A stretch of 64,000 bases of DNA from Flavobacteriales bacterium (lineage in GTDB: Bacteria; Bacteroidota; Bacteroidia; Flavobacteriales_D; Crocinitomicaceae), in assembly GCA_013373595.1 (NCBI GenBank), contig JABXHO010000052.1, positions 1 through 64,000 on the forward strand, read 5' to 3'. The notes under the pieces were generated by a model that was given only the letters and a program-made list of their open reading frames with translations, had not been told where the DNA came from and did not search any database. The translations under genes and the position numbers were made by a program. This document shows, piece by piece, positions 44,246-53,500 of this stretch (the stretch's first letter is position 1; the number at the start of each line of letters is the position of its first letter).

Positions 44246-44268
44246 ACATCATTTTCAAATTAATTTTC

Positions 44269-45666
44269 ATGTTTATTCAATCCCATTTGAGTCTGTTCTC
44301 AGCAGACATTTACACACCCGTCGAATTATATCTATCACTTCGACATCACTTTAGGAAAGCGTGTTTGTTGGAGAACAACGATTACCATTCGCGCCAAAAC
44401 AGTAAATCTTTCATCGGCTGCGAACCGATCGTTGAAATCACTCTGGAGAGAAACATTCTCACCATCAAGCAGCAAGAAGGCGTTGAGGAAATCCAATTGG
44501 AACCACAGCCATCCATTGCCAAACAGGTACAAACCGTTCTCGACCGATTTCAGTTTGAGCAACAACAATTCAACGGCTTTTTTGGGCGCATGAATTTCGA
44601 GTTCAATCTACAGGATGAAACCCACATCCAAAAAACAGCGCACGAAGGTGATTTACCCGATCTTCACCTCTTCATTTTCCGCTATCTGATTGTGATTGAT
44701 CACTTCACTTCCGACGGTTATCTGCTCGAAAATTCGTTTTCACCGATAGAAGAACCTACTGAAATCTATCATCTTTTTCAAAAGAGTAGCGTCATTCAAC
44801 TGCCCTTTGAAACTGTTGGTAAGGAAGTCGCGCATTTTAGCGATTCGGAATTTTCGGAGCTTGTAAAAAAAGGAAAGGCACACTGTGAGCGTGGCGACGT
44901 ATTTCAATTGGTTTTGTCGAATGAATTCCGTCAAGGTTTCTTTGGAGATGATTTTCAAGTATACCGTGAACTGCGCCGATTGAACCCTTCTCCTTACCTG
45001 TTTTACTTCGATTTTGAATCCTATCGACTTTTTGGATCATCGCCAGAAGCTCAACTCTTGGTAAACGATGGAAAAGCAGAGATTCATCCCATTGCTGGAA
45101 CGGTTCCCTTGACGGGAGATGAAACAACAGATGGCAAAGCGCTCGAATTTCTTTTACACGATGAAAAAGAGAATGCCGAACATACAATGCTTGTCGACTT
45201 AGCGCGGAATGATTTAAGTCGGGATTGTGCGCAAGTGACTGTCGAGAAGTACAAGGAAGTACAACATTTTAGCCATGTTACGCATCTTGTGTCCAAAGTC
45301 ACAGGGCAACTCAAAGAAAAAAATGCTTTCGAAGCTTTGTGTCACTCCTTTCCTGCGGGAACACTTTCTGGAACGCCAAAACCAAAGGCACTGGAACTCA
45401 TTCAGCGCTATGAAGGAGACAATCGGAACTTTTACGGTGGCGCCATCGGAATACTCGGGGCATCGGGCAATTTGAATACAGCCATTGTGATCCGTAGTAT
45501 TTTGAGTCAAAACAATGAATTGCAGTATCGAGCGGGAGCTGGCATCGTTCTGGATTCGGATCCCGACCGTGAAACACAAGAAGTACATCATAAGTTGAGG
45601 GCACTACGATCTGCCATTGCACGTGCAGAAAAAGTCGGTCTTCCCACTCAAAACATAGAACGATGA
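44269..45666 (+). CDS. trpE: Anthranilate synthase component I
   Basis: A 465-residue chorismate-binding enzyme that makes anthranilate with ammonia supplied by TrpG. Chorismate-site motifs are seen in the C-terminal half: HPIAGTVPLTGDE, EHTMLVDLARNDLSRDC, HSFPAGTLSGTPKPKALELI, GGAIGILGASGNLNTAIVIR and the final YRAGAGIVLDSDPDRETQEV. The N-terminal ~150 residues form the regulatory/Trp-binding region and diverge more. First gene of the trp operon; it overlaps trpG by 4 bases. Confidence 0.96.
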   Translation: MFIQSHLSLFSADIYTPVELYLSLRHHFRKACLLENNDYHSRQNSKSFIGCEPIVEITLERNILTIKQQEGVEEIQLEPQPSIAKQVQTVLDRFQFEQQQFNGFFGRMNFEFNLQDETHIQKTAHEGDLPDLHLFIFRYLIVIDHFTSDGYLLENSFSPIEEPTEIYHLFQKSSVIQLPFETVGKEVAHFSDSEFSELVKKGKAHCERGDVFQLVLSNEFRQGFFGDDFQVYRELRRLNPSPYLFYFDFESYRLFGSSPEAQLLVNDGKAEIHPIAGTVPLTGDETTDGKALEFLLHDEKENAEHTMLVDLARNDLSRDCAQVTVEKYKEVQHFSHVTHLVSKVTGQLKEKNAFEALCHSFPAGTLSGTPKPKALELIQRYEGDNRNFYGGAIGILGASGNLNTAIVIRSILSQNNELQYRAGAGIVLDSDPDRETQEVHHKLRALRSAIARAEKVGLPTQNIER

Positions 45667-46229
45667 AACATATAACTGTCATCAACAATTACGATTCATT
45701 CGTATTCAATTTAGTACGCTATTTAGAAGAGAACAACTGTGTGGTTCAGGTTCAACGCAACGATGAAATTGAGCACTCACTTCTTGAAAAATCAGATGCC
45801 ATTGTGCTTTCACCTGGTCCGGGAATCCCATCAGAAGCAGGAGAACTATTGGAGGTTATTGATCGGTACCATGCTAGCAAGCCACTTTTGGGTGTTTGTC
45901 TAGGACATCAAGCCATTGCCGAATATTTTGGTGGAAAACTAGCGCAATCACCTCAAGCCATTCACGGGAAGCAATCCCCCATCAAATTGGACACCTCGAG
46001 TTCGATATTTGCGTCACTTCAACCCCAGATAGAAGTTGGACGATACCACAGCTGGCACGTCGAGCATTTGCCCAACAACATGCGAACGACAGCCACCCTT
46101 CACTCGGGAGAAATAATGGCGATCGAACACGAAAGTCTTCCTGTTTACGGCATTCAGTTTCATCCTGAATCGATTCTCACTCCAACGGGAAGGACAATTA
46201 TTTCCAACTGGTTAACAACAACAAAATGA
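45663..46229 (+). CDS. trpG: Anthranilate synthase component II (glutamine amidotransferase)
   Basis: A 188-residue class I amidotransferase that channels ammonia from glutamine to TrpE. The nucleophile is C79 in LLGVCLGHQAIAEYFGG, and the His-Glu pair is in YGIQFHPESILTPTG (about 165-179). The N-terminal INNYDSFVFNLVRYLEE and SPGPGIPSEAG match TrpG/PabA. Operon position decides for TrpG. ATGA overlaps on both sides couple it to trpE and trpD. Confidence 0.95.
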   Translation: MKHITVINNYDSFVFNLVRYLEENNCVVQVQRNDEIEHSLLEKSDAIVLSPGPGIPSEAGELLEVIDRYHASKPLLGVCLGHQAIAEYFGGKLAQSPQAIHGKQSPIKLDTSSSIFASLQPQIEVGRYHSWHVEHLPNNMRTTATLHSGEIMAIEHESLPVYGIQFHPESILTPTGRTIISNWLTTTK

Positions 46230-47221
46230 ATTCAATTCTCAACAAATTATTGCATCATGAGCACCTTTCATTTTCTGAGGCGCGCTCATTCATCTATTCA
46301 ATTGATGTAGAGCACTTCGCCCCAGAAGCCATTAGTGGAATGCTGATGATTATTCAAATGCGCGGGGCACAACTCGAAGAAATGCGTGGCTTTCGAACTG
46401 CTCTCATTGAGCTATCCCATCAATTAGAACTCGACTCCGAGCACGCAATTGACCTCTGCGGAACGGGCGGTGATGGAAAAAACACCTTCAACATTTCCAC
46501 AACCACTGCTTTTGTACTCGCTGCCATGGGGAAGAAAGTCATCAAGCACGGAAATTATGGTGTGAGTTCGCTTTGCGGATCATCCAACGTATTAGAGGAG
46601 CTCGGAATAGTGTTTACGGCAGACGAAGGCGAACTTCAACGGCAATTGGATCAGCACAACATTTGCTTCCTTCACGCTCCCCTTTTCCATCCTGTGATGA
46701 AAAAAGTTGCTCCCATTCGCAAGAAACTTGGCGTCCAAACCATATTCAATAATTTGGGTCCACTTATCAATCCGGCGCAGCCAAAATTTCAATTAACAGG
46801 CACGTATTCCCTGGAATTAGCGCGCATGTATCAACATATTTTACGTTCTGAACGCACAAATTACCGCGTTGTGTACGGTATGGATGGCTTTGATGAAGTC
46901 TCACTGACAGATGAAACACGCGTTTTGGGTGCTCAAACGGACACCGTACTCACCGCCAACAATTTTGGAGCTAGCACGCTCGATTTATCTTCGATAAAAG
47001 GCGGCAATAGCATTCAAGAAGCAGCCAACATTATGCACACAATTTTGGACGGACGAGGCACGCCTGCTCAAACTTCGGTCGTGGCCGCCAATACCGCAGT
47101 GGCCCTTCAGCTTTATCATCCAACAGCTTCACTCGATGAACTCTATGCGGAAGTTATCCATTTTATTCAATCGGGAAATGCCCAGTTCACATCTTCCCCC
47201 TCAACATCCATGTATTTATGA
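46226..47221 (+). CDS. trpD: Anthranilate phosphoribosyltransferase
   Basis: A 331-residue enzyme that attaches phosphoribosyl diphosphate to anthranilate. The PRPP-binding loop CGTGGDGKNTFNISTTTAFV (about 73-92), KHGNYGVSSLCGSSNVLEEL, FHPVMKKVAPIRKKLGVQT, FNNLGPLINPA and MDGFDEVSLTDETRV are the family blocks. It is not fused to TrpG, unlike in enterics. It overlaps trpG and trpC by 4 bases each. Confidence 0.96.
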   Translation: MNSILNKLLHHEHLSFSEARSFIYSIDVEHFAPEAISGMLMIIQMRGAQLEEMRGFRTALIELSHQLELDSEHAIDLCGTGGDGKNTFNISTTTAFVLAAMGKKVIKHGNYGVSSLCGSSNVLEELGIVFTADEGELQRQLDQHNICFLHAPLFHPVMKKVAPIRKKLGVQTIFNNLGPLINPAQPKFQLTGTYSLELARMYQHILRSERTNYRVVYGMDGFDEVSLTDETRVLGAQTDTVLTANNFGASTLDLSSIKGGNSIQEAANIMHTILDGRGTPAQTSVVAANTAVALQLYHPTASLDELYAEVIHFIQSGNAQFTSSPSTSMYL

Positions 47222-48006
47222 AAATTCTAGATCAAATTATCGTCACCAAGAAAAAAGAAGTCGAATTTCTGAAGAAGAAATACAGTTATACCGACTTTGA
47301 ATCACAGCCCCATTTCAACGCCAAATCGATTTCACTCTCTGAACGATTGAAGTCGTCCGAGTTTGGCATCATCGCAGAAATCAAACGGAAATCGCCCAGT
47401 GCGGGAATGATTCGGGAAGAATTGAACCCAATTGACCAGGGAAAACTATATGAATCAAGTGGAGCCGCCGCTATTTCTTGTCTCACGGACCATTTCTATT
47501 TTGGAGGATCAATCGATGACCTCACCGCATTAAAGGCCGCTGTTTCCATTCCCGTTTTGCGAAAGGAATTCATTATTGATGAAATTCAATTGTTCGAATC
47601 GAAGGCAGCCGGAGCCGATGTGGTTTTACTGATTGCGGAAGTGCTATCAAAAGAAGAGGCACTGCATTTGACCATTATGGCACAATCACTTGGCATGGAA
47701 GTTATCATGGAATGTCACAGCTACAACGAACTGAAAAAAGTCAACGATTTGGTCGACATCATTGGCGTGAATAATCGCGATTTGCAAGCACAACAAACCA
47801 ACATTCAAATTTCGTTTGAGTTGCATAAATTTATTCCAGAAGGGAAATTGTGCATTTCTGAATCGGGAATTCGTTCGAAAGAAGACATCATTCAACTTGC
47901 TGAAACTGGATATCACGGTGCACTCGTGGGAGAATACATTTTGAGTCAAACAGACCCTTCGAAAGCCATACACGACCTTCAATTCAAATCATCAGAGTTA
48001 TGTTGA
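47218..48006 (+). CDS. trpC: Indole-3-glycerol phosphate synthase
   Basis: A 262-residue TIM-barrel enzyme that closes the indole ring from CdRP. Signature segments are GIIAEIKRKSPSAGMIREEL (about 48-67), AISCLTDHFYFGGSIDDL, PVLRKEFIIDEIQLFES, GADVVLLIAEVLS, IIGVNNRDLQ and CISESGIRSKEDI, which hold the catalytic Lys and Glu residues. A free-standing TrpC, not fused to TrpF. It overlaps trpD by 4 bases and trpF by 7. Confidence 0.96.
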   Translation: MKILDQIIVTKKKEVEFLKKKYSYTDFESQPHFNAKSISLSERLKSSEFGIIAEIKRKSPSAGMIREELNPIDQGKLYESSGAAAISCLTDHFYFGGSIDDLTALKAAVSIPVLRKEFIIDEIQLFESKAAGADVVLLIAEVLSKEEALHLTIMAQSLGMEVIMECHSYNELKKVNDLVDIIGVNNRDLQAQQTNIQISFELHKFIPEGKLCISESGIRSKEDIIQLAETGYHGALVGEYILSQTDPSKAIHDLQFKSSELC

Positions 48007-48602
48007 TCAAAGTTTGTGGCATGCATTCACCCGATCAAGTGAAACAGGTAGAAGAATTCGCCGATTACGTGGGATTTATTTTTTACAAACACTCCCAACG
48101 CTTTGTTGAGAGCACTCCTGTCGTAAGTAAAGCCAAGAAAGTAGGTGTTTTCGTAAATGCGTCGCTTGATGAAGTTCGTCAATCCATCGCAAAGCATTCC
48201 TTGGATGTCGTTCAATTACATGGAAACGAAACGCCCGAGTTCTGTCAAGAACTGAAAACTAATGTAGAAATCATCAAAGCATTTGGTGTGCAGCCCGACT
48301 TTTCTTTCGCGGAAACAAAAGCATTTGAAGCTCAGGTTGATTTCTTTCTATTTGATACGAAAACTCCGGGGTACGGAGGATCAGGAAAACAGTTTGACTG
48401 GTCGTTACTTTCAAATTATCAAGGAGAAACACCCTTTATTTTGAGCGGAGGCCTTCATCCGAACGCACTCGAAGAGATTCAAAATCTTCGGCATCCACAA
48501 ATGATGGGACTTGATCTCAACAGTGGATTTGAAATCGCGCCAGCCAATAAAGACGTTGATCTTCTCAGAACATTCATTTTACAACTGAAACAACAATCAT
48601 GA
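48000..48602 (+). CDS. trpF: Phosphoribosylanthranilate isomerase
   Basis: A 200-residue TIM-barrel enzyme catalysing the Amadori rearrangement of PRA to CdRP. The catalytic Cys is in [13 protein letters not shown] (C6), the general acid Asp in [19 protein letters not shown] (about 118-136), and the phosphate site in [15 protein letters not shown] and [11 protein letters not shown]. It overlaps trpC by 7 bases and trpB by 4. It is in its biochemical order only loosely, as in many Bacteroidota trp operons (E-G-D-C-F-B-A). Confidence 0.94.
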   Translation: MLIKVCGMHSPDQVKQVEEFADYVGFIFYKHSQRFVESTPVVSKAKKVGVFVNASLDEVRQSIAKHSLDVVQLHGNETPEFCQELKTNVEIIKAFGVQPDFSFAETKAFEAQVDFFLFDTKTPGYGGSGKQFDWSLLSNYQGETPFILSGGLHPNALEEIQNLRHPQMMGLDLNSGFEIAPANKDVDLLRTFILQLKQQS

Positions 48603-49783
48603 AAACAGCAATACAACCCGACGAAATGGGATTTTACGGTGAATTTGGCGGAGCATTTGTTCCTGAGCTCTTGCGTCCGAACATTGAGGAACTCACACGT
48701 GCCTTTCGCACGGCTCAAGACGACAAATCGTTTCAAGCGGACTATCTTTCCCTGTTGAAGGATTACGTAGGACGACCAACACCGTTGTATTATTCTTCCA
48801 AACTGAGCGATACGCACGGATGTGCCATTTACCTAAAACGAGAAGACCTTAATCATACTGGAGCGCATAAAATCAACAATACGATTGGACAAATTCTCTT
48901 GGCCAAGTCGATGGGAAAACAAACGATTGTTGCCGAAACGGGAGCAGGTCAACATGGTGTTGCCACCGCTACTACCTGCGCACTGATGGACATGGAATGC
49001 ATTGTCTTTATGGGAGAAGTGGACATGGCGCGACAAGCTCCAAACGTGCAGCGAATGGAATTTTTGGGTGCAAAGGTTATTCCTGCCAAAAGCGGAAGTC
49101 GCACCTTGAAAGATGCTACAAACGAAGCGATCCGATTCTGGATCAATCATCCTGACGCGTATTATTTGATTGGTAGTGTGGTTGGACCTCATCCTTATCC
49201 TGAAATGGTCGCGTATTTTCAATCGATTATTTCCGAAGAAATTCAATCCCAGTTAAAGGAAAAAACTGGAAGTTCGTCGCCCACCAAAGTGATTGCGTGC
49301 GTGGGAGGAGGAAGCAATGCCGCTGGAGCCTTCTATCATTTTTACGAGAATGAAGATGTCGAATTAATTGCCGTTGAAGCCGCAGGAAAAGGACTAAATT
49401 CAGGAGAATCTGCAGCAACATCTATCCTTGGAACACCAGGCGTTTTACACGGCAGCATGACCTTGTTGATGCAAGATGCATACGGTCAAGTTACCGAACC
49501 CTACTCCATTTCCGCAGGATTGGATTACCCGGGCATTGGACCTTTGCATGCACATAGTATTCAAACTGGGCGAACGAAATCCATTTCAGTTAGTGACGAA
49601 CAAGCCTTGTCTGCGGCAAAAAACCTATCTCGAAACGAAGGGATTTTGCCTGCTTTGGAAAGTGCTCATGCATTGGCTGCACTCGAACAGATAGAGCTCA
49701 GTCCATCAGACATCGTGGTGGTAAACTTATCGGGCCGCGGAGACAAAGATTTGTCCACCTATCTTCAACATTCTTCTAAATAA
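48599..49783 (+). CDS. trpB: Tryptophan synthase beta chain
   Basis: A 394-residue pyridoxal-phosphate enzyme that joins indole to serine. The PLP lysine is K91 in [19 protein letters not shown]; the phosphate-binding glycine loop is [27 protein letters not shown]-type and the late [16 protein letters not shown] blocks are also standard. It is the TrpB1 form that works with TrpA. Its stop lies 5 bp before trpA. Confidence 0.97.
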   Translation: MKTAIQPDEMGFYGEFGGAFVPELLRPNIEELTRAFRTAQDDKSFQADYLSLLKDYVGRPTPLYYSSKLSDTHGCAIYLKREDLNHTGAHKINNTIGQILLAKSMGKQTIVAETGAGQHGVATATTCALMDMECIVFMGEVDMARQAPNVQRMEFLGAKVIPAKSGSRTLKDATNEAIRFWINHPDAYYLIGSVVGPHPYPEMVAYFQSIISEEIQSQLKEKTGSSSPTKVIACVGGGSNAAGAFYHFYENEDVELIAVEAAGKGLNSGESAATSILGTPGVLHGSMTLLMQDAYGQVTEPYSISAGLDYPGIGPLHAHSIQTGRTKSISVSDEQALSAAKNLSRNEGILPALESAHALAALEQIELSPSDIVVVNLSGRGDKDLSTYLQHSSK

Positions 49784-49788
49784 ACCTC

Positions 49789-50541
49789 ATGAATACTTTC
49801 AAAAAATCACACAAACAACTCAGCATTTTCGTTACTGCAGGATACCCAAATTTGGAAAGCTTGCCTGAACAGCTCTCCCTACTCGAAGCCAAAGGTGTCG
49901 ATTTCGTAGAAGTTGGCATCCCCTTTTCAGATCCAATGGCAGACGGTCCAACCATTCAGAAAACGAGTGATATTGCCTTAAAAAATGGAATGAATCTCGA
50001 TCGCCTGTTTGATCAGCTTCGTGAATATAATTCTAATCTTCCTGTCGTGTTAATGGGATATTTGAACCCCGTGCTTGCGTACGGAATCGATCGTTTTCTT
50101 TCCTTGTGCAAAGAAGTTGGCGTTTCTTCCGTCATCCTTCCAGATATGAGTCTTGAAATTTACGAACGCTTCTATCAAACTACGTTTCACGAATACGAAA
50201 TAACACCATGCTTTCTGATTACTCCGAGTACTTCCACGGAACGAATTGCCACCATTGCCAAAACCTGTCGCAATAGTTTTGTCTATCTCGTTTCATCAAA
50301 CGCGACAACGGGAGAGAACATTTCATTCGGCCAAGATCAAAAGAAACGCTTTGAACGCATTCGATCTGCCTGTGGTGAAACTCCTTTGTTTATGGGGTTC
50401 GGAATCGACTCAAAAGAAAAAGTTGACTTTGTTCACGAAGTATGTGATGGCGCCATCATTGGTTCGGCCTATTTGAAAGCACTGGAACATGGAAATGAGA
50501 TCACTTTTCTCGAATCATTGCAAACGCACGAACAAGCTTAG
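49789..50541 (+). CDS. trpA: Tryptophan synthase alpha chain
   Basis: A 250-residue TIM-barrel subunit that releases indole from indole-3-glycerol phosphate. Catalytic residues are E41 and D52 in FVEVGIPFSDPMADGPTIQK (equivalent to E49 and D60 of E. coli TrpA). VLMGYLNPVLAYGIDRFL, VILPDMSLE and LFMGFGIDSKEKV are also diagnostic. Last gene of trpEGDCFBA. Its TAG overlaps the stop codon of the converging repeat-protein gene, with no terminator between them. Confidence 0.96.
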   Translation: MNTFKKSHKQLSIFVTAGYPNLESLPEQLSLLEAKGVDFVEVGIPFSDPMADGPTIQKTSDIALKNGMNLDRLFDQLREYNSNLPVVLMGYLNPVLAYGIDRFLSLCKEVGVSSVILPDMSLEIYERFYQTTFHEYEITPCFLITPSTSTERIATIAKTCRNSFVYLVSSNATTGENISFGQDQKKRFERIRSACGETPLFMGFGIDSKEKVDFVHEVCDGAIIGSAYLKALEHGNEITFLESLQTHEQA

Positions 50542-53500
50542 TCAATCACCAAACGCAGCATCGCATTTTCATTGCCCGCAGTAACTTCGAGGAAATATAC
50601 GCCAGAAGGATAATCAACGAACATTTTGATCACTTCCTTGTTTTGATACTCATTCAACTGAAGCAGCCTTCCACGCGCATCTCTCATTGTGATTGTCACC
50701 TCACTTTTCACACTTCCTAAATCGATGGTGAATTCACCTTGCGAAGGATTTGGGAAGAGCGAAATCGTCTCAAGGAAATGTTGGTCGATATCCGCATTGT
50801 TTACCGTAACACAAATTGATGTGTCTGAACAGTTATTCAAAGAAATCACAACGGCATAATCACCATTGACGGTTGCAATAAATTCTTGTCCCGTTTCTCC
50901 CACAATCGGCGCTCCTGTTGTACAATTGATCCATTCGTAGGTTCCTCCGTTCGCGTTGCTCGATGTAAGAACATTATCCGTTTGGAATACATTTGCATTG
51001 ATGGTAGTAACTGTAAGATCGAGTGTGACCATTGAATCACATCCTGCTTGACTTTGTAACGTCGTTGAATAGACACCCGAGTTCGTGTAGGTTTGTCCTG
51101 TTGCCGACCACACATAGCTTCCACATGCTGAAATCGTTTCAGAAGAAGTTGTCGCGCCCGAAATACTAAGGTTTAATGTGATGGTAGAATCACAACCCAA
51201 CGAATTTGTCAAGGTCGCAGAATACGTTCCACTGTTTGTATAGGTTTGCCCATCGACAGGCCAGAAATACGATTCACATGCCGCAATGCTTGTAGAAGAT
51301 GATGATGGTGCTCCGATTGTTAAGTTTAAGGTATATACCGAGTCACAACCATTTGCCGCAACAAAGTTAGCCGTGTACGTCCCAGAATTCGTGTAGGTAT
51401 TTCCGTTCACTCCCCACGTGTAGCTGCCACAAGCAGCAACAGATGTTGAACTTGAGAAACCATTGTTGAGCGTCAAATTGAGCGTCAATGTACTATCACA
51501 TCCCGCTGCGTTCGGAATGACTGTTGTGTAAGTTCCTGAATTCGAATACGTCAGTCCACTTTCTGGCCAGAAATAACTTCCACATGCCGTTATATTCGCT
51601 GTAGATGACGAAGGCGAATTGATTGTGAGGTTTAACGTTACTGTTGAGTCACATCCGATAGAGCTCAAAACAGTCGTGCTATACGAACCACTTGATGTAT
51701 ACGTATTCCCATTCAATGCCCATGTGTACGCTCCACATGCATTCACATTTTGAGTAGTTGACGTATTGGATGCAATTGTTAAATCGAGGTTCGCAGTAGA
51801 ATCACATCCATTCGTCGTGAATCCAGTTACTGAATAAATGCCTGACGTCGTATACGTTTGACCATTTACTGGCCACGTATAACTTCCACAAGCCGTAATG
51901 ACATCGGTTGTACTGTAGCCATAATCGAGTGTCAAGTTCAATGTAAGCACACTGTCGCAGCCCAATGTATTCGTTAAGGTTGAGGTATATGTTCCACTTG
52001 CCGTATAGGTCATTCCCGTTTCTGACCAGAAATAACTATCGCACGCGGTGATGTTTTCTGTACTTGCCGAACCATTCAAAATTGTTAGGTTAAGCGTAAC
52101 AACAGAATCACATCCTGCCGCATTTGGAATGGTCGCAAAATAGGTTCCACTCGTTGCGTAAGAGTTTCCATTTAATGGCCATGTGTACAAATCGCACTCA
52201 GTCACAGAAACCGAAGCCGTTGAACTGGTTGTAATCGTTAAATCGAGATTCAAAATAGAATCACACCCTTGTGCTGTTAAGAAAGAAGTAGTGTAGAGAC
52301 CGCTTGTTGTGTACGTTACTCCGTTTGCTGGCCAGAAATACGAATCACATGAAGAGATTACTTCTGTATTGTTGTAATCGTACCCAACTGATAGATCAAG
52401 CGTCACGACACTATCACAGCCTACCGCATTCGTGAACACCTCGGTATACACTCCCGAAGTAGTGTACGTCATTCCGTTTGTTGGCCACGTATAGCTGTTA
52501 CACGCTGCAACGGTTTGCGTTGAGCCAGAACTACTCTTGAGCGTCAAGTTGAGTGTGATCACAGAATCACATCCGCTTACATTTGGAATCGTAGCGAAGT
52601 ACGTTCCTCCCGATGTATAGGTATTTCCATCCACTGGCCAGAAATACGAATCACACGCTGTCGCATTTTGTGTTGCGCTCGAACTACTATTCACGACCAA
52701 ATTTAGATTGACAATGGAATCACATCCTTGTGGTGTTGTCAGTGTTGCCGTGTACACTCCACTTGTGGTATACGTATTCCCGTTCGCACTCCAATAATAA
52801 CTATCACAGGCTGCAACGTTGATGGTTGAGTTCGTGTTTTGTCCAAGATCAAGGTTCAATTGAACAATACTATCGCAACCTGCAGCATTCGTATATACTT
52901 CGGAGTAAATGCCACTACTTGAGTACGTCGTACCATTCTCTGCCCAGAAATAACTTCCACAGGCACTCACGTTTTGAGTGGAGAGATCACTTGAATTGAT
53001 CGTAAGGTTCAACGTTATAATAGAATCACAACCTGCTGCATTTGGAATCGTGTCTTTATACGTTCCTGAAGCTAGATATGTCACTCCATCCTGAGCCCAT
53101 GTGTAGGAATCACATGCTATGATGTTTTGTACCGATGTCGAATTGTTGAGAATCGTCAAGTTGAGCAGATGCGTCGAATCACATCCTGCTGCATTCGTTG
53201 CCGAAATGGCATAGGTTCCGCTTGAGGTATAAGTTACACCATTCGTTGGCCACACATACGATTCACATGTGGTAATGGTTGTGGTATTCAAATAACTATC
53301 ATTGATCGTCAAGTTCAGAGTAATGATGCTATCGCAACCAATTGAATTAGGGATGGTTGTTGTGTAGCTTCCGCCTGTCGTGTATGTCGTATTGGTTGCC
53401 GACCAGAAATAAGCATCGCAAGCCGTAATATCTACGCTACTTGTTGTTGCCGTACTAATCGTCACATTCACAGTGATGATACTATCACATCCTACTGCGT

